In this document: in pieces, positions 13,401 through 22,589 of the stretch | How the letters are laid out: each line of letters begins with the position of its first letter | How positions within the stretch are numbered: position 1 is the stretch's first letter | From: Sipunculus nudus | Taxonomy: Eukaryota; Annelida; Sipuncula; Golfingiida; Sipunculidae | Assembly (NCBI GenBank): GCA_026874595.1 | Contig: CM049317.1 | Coordinates: 12,814,882-12,878,881 of the forward strand | Direction of reading: 5' to 3' | DNA: 64,000 bases | The notes under the pieces: model-generated | What the model saw: only the letters and a program-made list of their open reading frames with translations | Database searches by the model: none | Told to the model about the DNA's origin: nothing | Translations under genes and position numbers: made by a program

Positions 13401-14746
13401 ACCATGAGTAGTTTTTCAGTCTCCAAAAACTGGTAGCTCTACATTAATTTTTCTAATTTTTACGACCTTTTTTCATATGTTGAGACTGTCATATGACAGT
13501 AATCATATAAGTTTCTCAGCCGTAGTTTAAGTAAGTGCCCCGATACATTGTGTGTTTATTGACTATGACCGGTTTCTTCAATTCCTGAAGATTGGTGGCG
13601 ACACCTTTTTATTTTTTTTCTATTTTTGTATGTAGTGTTCCTTTATTTTGAGGGTGCCAAATTATTTTGATACTATCAGATTATCAACTGTGGTTTCATC
13701 GAGTGTCAAGAAACCTTGTGCGTTTATTAGGGTCCTGCTTTAAATATAGCGAATTCCGTATAGTAAATAATAATAACCCTGTCCGTCTTTCTGTTTGTCC
13801 GTCAAATTTAATTCCAGATGATAACTCCAGTATGGATTGATTTTATATGGCCCTTCACGGAAATAAGAACTCTGTTATTTTTGAGGTCATGAGATCAAAT
13901 GTCAAAGGTCACAGGACGTACTTCTTTAAAAAGATTTTAAGACATACTTTTCATCCCAAACCTTCGATCCTCCACATGTGGCTCACCTTTCAATAGGTTA
14001 AGATTTTTTTTTTAATTTGGGGTCACAAGTTGACAGGTCAAGGTCACAGGGCCTATCTATTCACAGGTTAATTTATGGCTCAATTTTGGCTTAAACCTGA
14101 TCACAGGAAACAACATTTAGAAAAGCTCATACAAATATTCTTTTAGAAAAATTCAGCTGAGCGTCGAGACCCATGGGGCCCTAGATTACAATATTTATGA
14201 TATTGACTTGCAAACCTATGGAGCCCGGAAGACGACATGGTGAAAAATATTTATTAATTCGTGCGCACGAATTATTCATTTGTGTGCACGAATTGATAAA
14301 TCTTGCGCGAAAATTAATTATCCGTGCGCACGAATTTCCAAGGTGGAAAAAAATTTTTATTTAATCGTGCGCACGAATTTTTTACCACCTTAGAAATATA
14401 TTTTCACACCTAGTAATTCGTGCACACAAATTAATAAATATGTTTCACTATGTAGTCTCCTGGGCGCCGTACAAACCAAAAGCTTTTTAAGCAGTTATTT
14501 TGTGCATGTGATAACCGAGCTTGACATCCATCAACGCGGTTGAGATATTCTCAGATACTGATATAACTGTTTTTATAACCGATTTATCTGTTACGTATTT
14601 GCAAGGAATTATTTTGCTCAGTGGTGTCAATTTATCTTCAGGGTGGGGGGGGGGGGGGGGATGACTCGCAGGGAGGGCATATGACTGGCAAGGGTGGGGG
14701 GATGACAGGCGTCGGAGGGTGTTCAAAATTCGGATAAAACAGACAT

Positions 14747-14816
<70 letters not shown>

Positions 14817-15588
14817 TATTGTATATGCGACATATATCAAATATATATCAATTAAGTATAAGGTTTTTAAAAAAATAAGGTATATGTAAATTCTAAACCA
14901 TTTAGGTATAAATATTTCATAGCAACCTCATAAATGTTACGAAAGTCTACAATTCTATTTATTTATATATTTTATTTGAAATATATAAATATTATTCTCT
15001 GAAAAGTAGGGGGGGATGATTACATTGACCATCCCCCCCTTGCAAAAATGTGGGGGGGGGATATAAACCCCCCCCCCCCCACACCCCCTATATTGACGCC
15101 CCTGATTTTGGTGACATCCTAGGCAATTATACCTGTACCTCCGTCCTTCATTGCATTTATTTTTGTAGAGCTCTGGTATTTCCTATAATATATTTCCAAA
15201 TTTCTTTAAGCACTCCTTGGTGCCCATTTTCTTTAAATTTCCTCCAAGGAAAGAGGGGTACATCTTAATTAGAGTGTGAATATCAGAAATTGTTAAATTT
15301 ATTCATCTCCCCTGCATAACAGCAGTTAAACTATGATGAGATCTAAACAAAATGTCGAAATTGATGTGGATGGTTCTACATATAAACACTCTTGAAACCA
15401 TCATCAGTTAAAAAGAACATGCAGCGATGGAACACATAAACGATCTGTCTGATCATTGTTAAGATTTTGGAAATTAGTGGAATATCAAGATTTAAATTAA
15501 AAGTAAAATCATATAAGGATGTATACCAAGTAAACTCTAACTTACCATGAAAAAGAAGAGCTACGATGCAGACGAAAACACCAGACAT
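4663..15588 (-). CDS. Gene 2: secreted/membrane WSC protein, 3' partial
   Basis: Four phase-matched exons (15546-15588, 9835-9990, 5386-5554, 4663-4823) encode 176 residues from ATG: signal peptide ~1-15, an unrecognised region ~16-66 with one cysteine, and a complete WSC domain ~78-174 with all eight cysteines. The start is supported by context aaaaccATG, a hydrophobic leader and an upstream TATA box. The last exon ends in phase 1 (TCCG|gtaaca), so the gene continues, but I could not find the next exon in 1-4660. It runs in the same orientation as gene 1 and splits WSC at the same phase-2 position, so the two are probably tandem relatives. Confidence 0.8.
4824..5385. other. Gene 2 intron, no recognised feature
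   Basis: AT-rich sequence between the two WSC half-exons. Short open frames have no recognisable motif. Confidence 0.6.
5386..5554 (-). CDS. Gene 2 exon 3: first half of WSC domain
   Basis: Acceptor ttaatattttcag, donor AATGG|gtaagt; phase 1 to 2. The peptide contains YGKAKCWTPFTSGSSITA, then FPDCMRTCVVLGYSVFGFLN: WSC cysteines 1-3 with the conserved 'C...C...GY..F' spacing. Confidence 0.85.
5555..6311. repeat. Gene 2 intron with ATAC/AT microsatellites
   Basis: Holds (ATAC)n at about 6031-6050, (AT)n at 6052-6086 and a CT-rich run at 6182-6216, and one TGACGTCA near 5966. Otherwise nothing seen. Confidence 0.7.
6312..7088 (+). repeat. Solo LTR related to the Gmr1-like element at 32.6 kb
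   Basis: It begins TGTTAGGC and ends TTTGTAACA. Its 777-bp length matches the 778/780-bp LTRs of the element at 32.6-39.3 kb. Near the 3' end it shares attgatttagtgtattg, aataaattata and aacactgacttctttatt with that LTR; in the middle it shares accagc-gacgc-gaag. It is in plus orientation, i.e. opposite to that element. No internal sequence remains. Flanking 5-mers (attcg/attat) are not an exact duplication. Near the end it holds a tRNA B-box-like GGTTCGAATCC. Confidence 0.72.
7089..7848. repeat. Gene 2 intron: AT microsatellite and dispersed repeat
   Basis: (AT)n at 7377-7416. From about 7450 to 7690 there is a repeat similar in order to 48340-48620 (gtgacagggc.. then cccag.. then acctgcgggc/acccgcgggt). 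No coding signal. Confidence 0.45.
7849..8942. mobile_element. Tc1/mariner-like non-autonomous element
   Basis: Imperfect ~31-bp inverted termini (CAAGTCAAGCCCGCTTATTG left; CAGTCGAGCCCACTTTGTG read from the right) are each flanked by TA (7847-7848; 8943-8944), the target of this superfamily. The 1.1-kb interior shows no transposase. Classification to a subfamily is not possible by eye. Confidence 0.5.
8943..9834. other. Gene 2 intron, nothing recognised
   Basis: AT-rich sequence without repeats or motifs that I recognise. Confidence 0.6.
9835..9990 (-). CDS. Gene 2 exon 2: N-terminal region
   Basis: Acceptor cgttccttattcag, donor AAAC|gtgagt; symmetric phase 1-1, 52 codons. The peptide LQQIDGTPSKPCILPEPLMV is followed by DKWFTTQGRLMSFGRRNFTT. 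No domain family recognised. It precedes the WSC domain as the N-terminal region does in gene 1. Confidence 0.75.
9991..10585. other. Gene 2 intron, very AT-rich
   Basis: Runs of ataattattaa type sequence, low complexity; nothing coding. Confidence 0.6.
10590..11318 (+). mobile_element. Helitron-like element, family B (long copy)
   Basis: Starts ttgcctccattcatacccg. It shares with copies at 27.5, 29.4-30.0, 43.3, 49.2 and 54.9 kb the core aactca.gca.tcacgaac, aaatttca/tttcgggaatggg and ccggattcaggaatgtc. It ends with the hairpin region ggaggcttgtattccatggaatcc and attTCTA. The hairpin-then-CT(A)G end is characteristic of Helitron 3' termini. A ~440-bp segment between about 10830 and 11265 is extra relative to shorter copies. 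Confidence 0.45.
11528..11768. repeat. (TAC/ACT)n trinucleotide microsatellite
   Basis: About 240 bases of imperfect ACT/TAC repeats ending in (TAA)n. Open frames across it are artefacts of the repeat. Confidence 0.9.
11880..13065 (+). repeat. ~272-bp tandem repeat array with GGTGGCGCCACC core
   Basis: About four units start at the motif atgtctgcag (about 11891, 12171, 12447, 12716). Each contains gtaggtggcgccacc, a 'cctgcaaaattttaggcagat' block and 'gtatgataaagag'. The two halves of a unit are related to each other. Related diverged units occur at 25.3-25.8 and 26.7-26.9 kb. Probably the core of a Helitron-like or satellite-bearing element. Confidence 0.75.
13090..14184 (+). mobile_element. 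Degenerate Helitron-like element, family A
   Basis: Contains decayed 'ggtggtgccacctgtat' units near 13255, 13430 and 13590 and a segment with gtccgtctttctgtttgtccg near 13785. It ends gctgagcgtcgagacccatggggccCTAG followed by a host A. The end closely matches 18901-18924. The 5' limit is uncertain. Confidence 0.45.
14217..14471. mobile_element. 255-bp palindromic MITE with 6-bp target duplication
   Basis: CAAACC at 14211-14216 is duplicated at 14472-14477. The ends TATGGAGCCCGGAAGACGAC and (read from the right) TACGGCGCCCAGGAGACTAC begin ~57-bp inverted repeats with roughly ten mismatches. Inside, the palindrome TTCGTGCGCACGAA or variants occurs about six times (near 14261, 14283, 14322, 14369, 14421). 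No coding capacity. From memory, 6-bp duplications with TAYGG ends are reported for IS3EU transposons; this needs a library search. Confidence 0.75.
14640..15545. repeat. Gene 2 intron 1: G/C tracts and AT microsatellite
   Basis: G tract at 14643-14660, (AT)n at 14751-14811, and a G tract plus C tract at 15052-15080 forming a possible hairpin. 15121-15545 has no recognised feature. Confidence 0.7.
15546..15588 (-). CDS. Gene 2 exon 1: start codon and signal peptide
   Basis: ATG at 15588-15586 in context aaaacaaaaccATG. The 43-nt exon encodes MSGVFVCIVALLFH(G), a short hydrophobic leader, with a consensus donor CATG|gtaagt in phase 1. Joined to the next exon it reads LLFHGLQQIDG, with cleavage expected near the exon junction. 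Confidence 0.78.
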
Positions 15589-15710
15589 GGTTTTGTTTTA
15601 TGCTGATTTTTCTCCGGTATCCGGACTAAACAATCCTGCTTTGAGTTGACGTTTCATTTTGACTTTACGATATCCACATATAGCCAGTGCTTGTCACGGA
15701 ATGATTTGTG

Positions 15711-15720
15711 TATATAAAAG
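15711..15720 (-). promoter_or_regulatory. TATA box of gene 2
   Basis: The minus strand reads CTTTTATATA about 125 bases upstream of the gene 2 ATG. A start site near 15,685 would leave a ~95-base 5' UTR. Placement relative to the CRE cluster behind it and the signal-peptide exon in front makes this a credible core promoter. Confidence 0.6.
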
Positions 15721-15757
15721 CAGAATGCGTAAAGCCAAATCCCGTATTTTTCGATTA

Positions 15758-15789
15758 TGACGTCATACGTTGCGTCATATGTGACGTCA
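15758..15789. promoter_or_regulatory. CRE-like cluster upstream of gene 2 TATA box
   Basis: Two perfect TGACGTCA palindromes (15758-15765, 15782-15789) flank a half-type TGCGTCAT (15771-15778). They lie 38-70 bases upstream of the TATA box in gene 2's direction. TGACGTCA is the classic CREB/ATF site, suggesting cAMP- or stress-responsive transcription; the effect is inferred. Confidence 0.55.
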
Positions 15790-15875
15790 AAAAGGAAAAT
15801 ACGTACTACGTTTCACGAGATTCTTTTCCTGAGAATACGACACACGAGATTATACACTGTGAAAGTATATATGAT

Positions 15876-16400
15876 TTTTAGCTCCGCCAAGCCTAGCGGC
15901 GGGGGTTATGTTTTTGGGCGCGTATGTTTGTCTGTCTGTTTATCTATTTGATTTTCTGTTAGCACGATAACACAAAAATTCTCAACGGGTTTGATGAATT
16001 TTCAGGATAGCTCGGCAATGGGGGTACCATTATAGGCCTATTGTCTCCCACCAGATGGCGCTCATATGCAAAAAAGGTAAAATATTACCGTTAATATGCG
16101 TGCAGGTCACTGAACTAAATATATATAGTCTATATTTAGTTCAGTGGTGCAGGTTTCATAGCGATTGTAAACAAATCGGTCGTGGCTATTTCGCATCCCC
16201 TCACACCCCACTGCCTGATACCTGGAGGTGGCGCTGCATGACTCCCAACAGGACAGAGAAGGACAACCTCGTGACGCTAAACGGACCTCGCTTCACGTGT
16301 TCTCCGTGGAACACACCGATTCTCCAGGTTTATGCCTGCTGTCACATAAAGACAGTGCTTTATAACGTTACTGGTGCATAAAAAAAAAACCATTAAATTT
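15876..16400 (+). repeat. Interspersed repeat beginning TTTTTAGCTCCGCC, left arm of an inverted pair
   Basis: Starts tttttagctccgccaagcc, followed by gcggcgggggttatgttttt and a gtttgtctgtctg run. The part from about 16175 to 16380 is repeated inverted at 17030-17240 (shared cgtggctatttcgca, cctgatacc, ctcgcttcac, tatgcctgctgtcaca/tatgtctgctgtcaca). Likely two copies of one element in opposite orientation. Confidence 0.5.
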
Positions 16401-16561
16401 ATGTAAGCATACTTTTATAATGAACTTATTTGATTTTTTTGTCAGTTGATAATTATTTTTGTTTGTTTACGTGCAATATAGAGTGAAATCCTCTTCTGTG
16501 TCGTTCAAAAAATTGTAATGTTATTAGTTTTTTTTTAAAAAAGTGATGACATAATTAATCA

Positions 16562-16564
16562 AAT

Positions 16565-16602
<38 letters not shown>

Positions 16603-16660
16603 TAATAATATTATTATTATTATTATTTTTATTATTATTATTTTTATTATTATTAGCAGT
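16562..16660. repeat. (TAA)n/(TTA)n self-complementary microsatellite
   Basis: A (TAA)n run is followed directly by (TTA)n, so the strand can fold on itself. No coding content from here to 17,030; an (AT)n-rich stretch lies at 16.83-16.87 kb. Confidence 0.85.
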
Positions 16661-17029
16661 AGTGGTAGTAGTATTAGCATTAGTAGGCTATTATCATTTA
16701 ACATGATTATTTAACAGGCAGTCGTTTGCATCTATTTTATTTTCCATAACATTAGCTTACATAGCCTATTAGCCTATCGGTACCGTAATGTAAGGCCCCA
16801 GTAGTTTTTACATTTATATTATGGATATATATATTTATATATATTTATATATATATATTTATAAATAAAAAGATATTATCAACGAAGCCTGTGATAAATG
16901 CATCATTATATATATTTCTATATTTTATGCTTTGGTTACCATGGACCGAATAATTCATGAGGGGATCACGCCGCATAACGTATAAAAAGAAACTTTATTC
17001 ATAATTTGCATGTAAAATTAAATTGTTTC

Positions 17030-17240
17030 CCTTTTATTTATGTGACAGCAGACATAAACTTGTTGTCAAAGCGCTGTGTTCCATGAAAAGCTAGTCACCA
17101 CATGTGAAGCGAGGTGTATGTAGTCATGGAGATGTCATTTTCTTCCTCCGTTCGTTAGAAATTTATGCAATGCACTGGAACGCCACCATTCGGTATCAGG
17201 CGGAACGGGTCTTAAAGGGTGCGAAATAGCCACGGCCGCA
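17030..17240 (-). repeat. Right arm of the inverted repeat pair
   Basis: Reverse complement matches 16175-16380 with substitutions; see that entry. After it (17.25-17.70 kb) is AT-rich sequence with a 'gcggagaattcg' short tandem near 17275-17330. Confidence 0.55.
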
Positions 17241-17705
17241 GGACAAATCAGACGACAGGGTCTGTCTAAAACGCGGAGAATCCGCGGAGAGATGGAGAAT
17301 TCGCGGAGAATTCGTGGAGAATTTGCGGATAGTTTTTATATGCAATGATACTTTTGAATAAAATCCCCAACTATATTATTCTTAACATATTTGCACACTG
17401 TTAAATGACCGAAATAATTAAAAAATATGTCCATAATTAAGCATTTTATGCTAAACATTGTAGACTCACCGCCGAGCGAATGCGTCACGCAAAGTCTAAC
17501 ACCCGTCCGTCCGAGTCACCAGCTGACATGTTCACTGACAGAAACCGCAAAACACCTGATATTGCAACAGTTTATTGCAAGTGCAAACCATAACAAAACC
17601 ATACACGTGTATCAAATTTACAGGAGGTAAACGAAATACATAATATAAAATATAAATTATAATTTTATCTACATTTATTGATAGATAAAAATAAAACTAT
17701 CACCA

Positions 17706-18924
17706 TTTTTAGCTCAGCTGACTAAAAGTCATCTGAGCTATAGCGATCACCCTTTGTCCGGCATCCGTCTGTCTGGCCGTCCGTTAACAGGGCACAAATC
17801 GTAACCACTGGACCTGGAATCTTCTAACTTGACATCCAGGGAGGTCCATGAAAAATCTCCTTGTAAAACTGATATTAGGTCTCTGTTACCCATATTCTCC
17901 GAGCTATGGGTCTCGTAAGTACCCCCCAGAATTATCAAAAATATGATACCAAAGTTCAAGTATCTGAATAACTACTGCATTGATCACCATGATCCTTTGT
18001 ATGAATATTGATCATGGAGTGTTCCATCAGTTCCTGGAATCTGGTGGTGCCACCTGTATTTTTCTAATTTTTACGATTTTTTTTTCTCTTTCTGATTCCT
18101 TCAAAGAAGCTGTCATCTGTTAATAGGGCACAAATCGTAACCACTGGATCTGGAATCTTCTCACATGACATCAAGGGTGGTCCATGAAAAGTCTCTGTGG
18201 AAATATGAAATAAGGTCTCTGTTACCCATATCCTCCGAGCTATTGGGCTCGTAAGTACCCCTCAGATTATTTAAAAAGTTAATACAAAAGCTCCAGTATC
18301 TGAATAACTAATGCACTAATGGCCATGAGGTTTTGCATGCATATTGAACATTGAGCGTTTCATCAGTTCCTGCAGACTGGTGGCACCACCTGTATTTTTT
18401 CAAACTTTTACACATTTTTTTCTCAAATTTTTGAGACCTCCAAATAAAGCCTCATATTGTAAAAGGGCACAAATAGTAACCCCTTGACTTAGAACCTTTA
18501 TACTTGACATCTAGGGAGGTCCATGAAGCTTCATGGAAAATTGAAATTAGGTCTCTGTTACCCTTATCCTCTGAGCTATTAGGCTCATGTGCCCCCCCCC
18601 CTGAATAATATAAAATGTGATACAAAAGCTCTAGTATATGAATAACTAATGCATATTCTTGACTCTTTGCGTGCATATTGATCACGGAGTGTTTCATCAG
18701 TTCCCGCAGACTGGTGGCACTACCTCTATATCTTCAATTTTTTCCACATTTGTTTCTATTTATGAGACCTTCAAATGAAGTGGTCATCTGTCTGAAATTC
18801 CACTGAAACCCATTTCCTAGGATTCTTCACAAAATTCATAACTTTTTTTGTACTCTCGCTGTTATTTGCCTATTGTTTAACTTTCCATGAATTTAGCTGA
18901 GCGTCATGGCCCATGGGCCACTAG
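17706..18924 (+). mobile_element. Helitron-like element, family A, complete, with ~335-bp internal repeats
   Basis: It begins TTTTTAGCTCAGCTGAC after a host A. It ends tgagcgtcatggcccatgggccaCTAG before a host T, with a GGCCCATGGGCC palindrome before CTAG. Insertion between A and T without duplication, a 3' hairpin and a CTAG end are Helitron marks. The centre has about three units of ~335 bp (ctggtgg.gccacc at 18041, 18380, 18709), each with 'gtctctgttaccc' and 'gaataactaatgca'. No Rep/helicase coding sequence: non-autonomous, like HINE/pearl-type elements. Confidence 0.6.
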
Positions 18925-19780
18925 TTTGTGTATAGACCCAATTTACATGCACAAATAAAAGTTGAAACACAAACATTCGACTTTACACACTTTATACACA
19001 AACAAAGATTACACCTTTCAGCTAATGAATCTTGGCAGTAGGATCAAATAAAATTTAAAAAAATAGTAAATATATATTGTGATCACAGTATAAGAATTAT
19101 ATTTTTCTTATTCTGTACAAAATACTTTACTTAGGAAATAAGTAATTTATTTCGCATCAGATAAAGCTTCCATGGACATTCTCAACTTGGATCAGCTGAT
19201 AGACAGGTCTAAAGACAAACTTTTTCTTATATAAAGATTTTATTTTTAGAAAAACAAACCTGAAATATGAATTCTTATGGGGAATATTCCACTAAAGTGA
19301 ATTGAGGCTGTACTCCCTTTTCTGCATTAACGTTTACTTCCGCCAATAGGGATGTCCATGTCTAGACAAGGAAGTCTGAAATTTTTCTGCTGATTAAGTG
19401 AATAAAATTGTCCATTTACGTCACACGAATGAAACTGCATTTGTGGAAAGCATATTACAAATATATAGAATGAAGCGTGAAAACCCAAATGTTAAAACCT
19501 CTGATCTCTTGATTGGCCATGACTAAATGCAAGGATGCTTAACACCAGGTGGGACTGTCAGCAGCAAATTTCAATGTTCTAGGGAAGGCCTGCTGGAGTT
19601 AAAATGACTATTTAATTGTAGGGACAGTAGAATGACATGTTTATGGTGTTTGACATGCCTAATGACACTAATCATTGAGGAAAATTAAGCGTAACCCAGA
19701 CTGGTATTGTAGTGTAAATGGCTTATCCATTGCCTGCCGCAGCCCATGCTTTGCCTTACAGAACACCACGTGGTCAGTGA
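18925..19780. other. Intergenic, nothing recognised
   Basis: AT-rich unique-looking DNA with no repeat or coding motif that I can identify. Confidence 0.55.
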
Positions 19781-19895
19781 CCTAGTTTCTATGACGTCAT
19801 GATCGGATGTGTCTATACGTAGGTAACGTATGGCCAGATTTGGGTTGCGAGTCTTGACGTCACAGAGGAAAATGACGTCACTCCAAGTGCACGTG
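19766..19895. promoter_or_regulatory. Cluster of CRE (TGACGTCA) and E-box (CACGTG) palindromes
   Basis: Three perfect TGACGTCA sites (19792-19799, 19855-19862, 19873-19880) lie between two CACGTG sites (19767-19772, 19890-19895), all in 130 bases. This looks like an enhancer or promoter. The nearest open reading frames (19980-20271) are unassigned. Confidence 0.45.
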
Positions 19896-19979
19896 CCGTT
19901 TTCCTGAAAGGTGGAGATTTATGAAACGTCTCAGTTATAATCATGTATGATTTATTTAATTACTGATGTCTCATTTTGG

Positions 19980-20243
19980 TTAAACAATATGACAAGTCAT
20001 GCGAAGTAAAAACATAGTATAGGGGTTATGTACAAAGTTCATACAACCGCGATGGTGTTCGTCGGGGAAATCCATGTAAAATGGATCATTGGGAAATATC
20101 CATTTTAAGGAAGTGGCATCATACGACAAACAATCAGATATCCACATGGAGTATATCACCATCATATCTCCGACAAATGTCAGATCGGAACACGTTGGGA
20201 TGACACCGGCGATGTGTGAGACCTGTCTAACTTTGAAGCACAT
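19980..20243 (-). CDS. Unassigned open frame (possible exon or gene remnant)
   Basis: An 87-codon frame of mixed, protein-like composition (SHIAGVIPTCSDLTFVGDMM, then IFPNDPFYMDFPDEHHRGC). The opposite strand is also open over most of it (20089-20271), so either or neither may be real. No family recognised. It lies ~85 bases from the CRE/E-box cluster. Confidence 0.25.
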   Translation of the reverse strand: MCFKVRQVSHIAGVIPTCSDLTFVGDMMVIYSMWISDCLSYDATSLKWIFPNDPFYMDFPDEHHRGCMNFVHNPYTMFLLRMTCHIV

Positions 20244-20379
20244 GTTGGCTAAAAAGGGATTTCTTGACTGAAATGGTATGCAGCCTTGTCCGTCCGTCTC
20301 ATTGTATTCCTTGTTCTGTTATCCGTTTCTTTTAAATCATTTATGACACATGCGTTTGTAGAAAATTATTACTATATAT

Positions 20380-20905
20380 AGTGCATAAACCAAACAAAGC
20401 TGGGAGGCTTCTTTTCCCCCTGCCGTCTTCCAAGGTGCCGTCTGCAGTGGTGGGCGTCCGTCCGTCTTTCCCTTCGTCGTGCTGTACGCCCGTCCCTCAC
20501 AGATATGATGTTAACGCAAAAATTGAAAAGAATCGGAAACACAATCACAAACCTTACAGCACTGGGACATCAAGGTCACAGGGGCGATAATGCAAAAATA
20601 TTGTTAACGCAATAACTCATTAACGCAATAAAGAATTTGAAGCCCAGTCACCAAACTTACAACATTGGTGTCCCTTTTAAAGGACTAGGTCAAGCTTGAA
20701 TATGGATGATCTTAACGCATTTTTCAAGGTCACAGAGGCGATAATGCTAAAATGATGTTAACGCAGTAACTCAAAAAGAATTTGAGGCCCAGTCACCAAA
20801 CATGCAACTATTGATGCAGCTCTTGAAGGACTCGATCATGTTCGGATATGGATGACCTTGATGCAGTTTTTAAGGTCACAGAGGTAATCTTCGTCGGTGA
20901 CATTG
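20380..20905 (+). repeat. Tandem-repeat-bearing interspersed element
   Basis: A 'gtccgtccgtctttccc' lead is followed by about two and a half ~190-bp units containing 'ttaacgcaataactcaaaaag', 'gcccagtcaccaaac' and 'aaggtcacagaggcgataatgc'. Same build as the Helitron-like elements; ends not defined. Confidence 0.55.
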
Positions 20906-21770
20906 ACCCATTTCAAATTTTATACAGGCATTCACATAATATTTTAAGCTGCTGCAACAACAGGCGGGGGAGATACCAGATCTGTTCAACAAACCAACAT
21001 TTCCCTTTTTTTTTTACTTATTTATCCACAAAACAGCAATAGCTTGCACGATTCGTCCATAAGTTATAAAAACTTTAAGGAGAACTCCCATTTAACCCAC
21101 AGGAAATTTTACATGCCATGAAATTAAAGCTTGAAACACAACATTTCTACAAGTGTTAGTGCATTTGTTTACAAATTAAAAAGTTAGCATGTGTTACTGG
21201 CCTTCAGACTTGAAGGTGATACTCGCTCAACATCCGACTTCCTACATCGGAAATTAGCTTTTAGTGTGTACCTCCATCCGACTTGCGACTTCGTGGTTTA
21301 AGTCAGAACAAAGATAATTATAGCAAATCCCAGAAAAAGCTTGTGAAATCATTGAAAAGATAGAATCAATAAGAATGTGTTAAATGCAGGAAATACGGCA
21401 GGATGATCCTATGTATCATTGAAAAATCGTAATTATGTCTGCGGGGAGAGTTTTGGGGCAATTAAAACCGTAGTGGTGGAGAATAGAACGGAATCACGCG
21501 TAGGATAAAATGATATGTTATAACAGGATGTCTACAGTCCATGACGTCGCACTTTTTTCTTATTAACAAATACAAATGAAAACATGCAAAATACATAGAA
21601 TACACAATTACATACAAAAGAAAACACACACTACATAAATATACACAATCACATAATATATACATATATAGTGCCTTTATATAATGTTTACTTCATTTTA
21701 CTTTTGGTATTTACAAAAAGGTGTCCTATTTATTGATTTATATATAATAGATATATAACTAGGGAATTCT
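20906..21770. other. Intergenic, nothing recognised
   Basis: No motif beyond simple AT-rich and 'tacata' stretches near 21.59-21.67 kb. Confidence 0.5.
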
Positions 21771-21774
21771 CAAC

Positions 21775-22575
21775 TAATCATATTTTGACATTTTTTTCCA
21801 TTTCCTTCCATGAATATGTAATTTACCATTACTTTTTGGCTACTTTTTCTTTAATGTAAATTATATCTTTAAGAAAACATTTAAAATTTCTAAAGGAAGG
21901 TTTTTTCTCCTCACACCGAGTGATGTATATATATATATCTCTTTGCGATAAGTAAAATGGCATTCAGCGTTATATCTTCATAAGTGCCTAAAATAACATT
22001 TTTTATATTCAAGTGCCTCAAATTTTAATATTCTTTCCTTTTTAAGTGAGTCAGATATATCTGACCATAACTTCTTTACAAAAATACATTTCCATATGAT
22101 ATGTTCAAGTGTTTCCTCCTCACCTTTACAAAATGTACAATGTTTATCTTCTTTAATACCAATTCTATACAATAATGGATTCAGAGTCAGGCATCTATGC
22201 ATTTAACAAAAATGAAAATATCTTAATTTTGTCGAGTTTGAATTTTTTATAAATATTTTTAAAAACCTCTAAAAAACAACTTTTTTCTATAGCAAGTTCT
22301 TCTTTCCAGGTTGAACTTATTTTTTTACTGGTTTCATATATTTCATATTAATTAAATAGTTGTATACAAATCTCGATGGCTTCTTCTGATTTCTTAATAT
22401 CTCAATTTTGGGTTTAGGGGAATCTTGAGTTTCTACTTGTTTTAAGTAGCCTTTTCAGTCTTTTGGAATGGCATCTAATAAGCTAACATAATGCAAAAAA
22501 TTACATTTCCCATAAATATTAATTTTCCAATTCTTTATGCGTTAAAAGTCTGAACCCTATTATATCTTTTCTTAT
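21775..22575 (-). pseudogene. LINE ORF2 C-terminal segment (L1/Tx1-like), broken
   Basis: The minus strand encodes decayed pieces in order. The first is like NWKINIYGKCNFLHYVSLLD. The last includes MHRCLTLNPLLYRIGIKED and KHCTFCKGEEETLEHIIWKC, the cysteine/histidine motif near the end of L1-clade ORF2 proteins. It ends near a TAG at about 21,777. Several stops and frameshifts. It abuts an oppositely oriented RT segment from the same kind of element. Confidence 0.75.
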
Positions 22576-22589
22576 TATATCTCTGATAT

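Noticed and set aside
14487-14840. 117-codon minus-strand frame.
   Set aside because: Built from (AT)n (repeated IYIY) and a G tract; no coding evidence.
20848-21042. 64-codon plus-strand frame.
   Set aside because: Starts within the tandem repeat element and has no motif.
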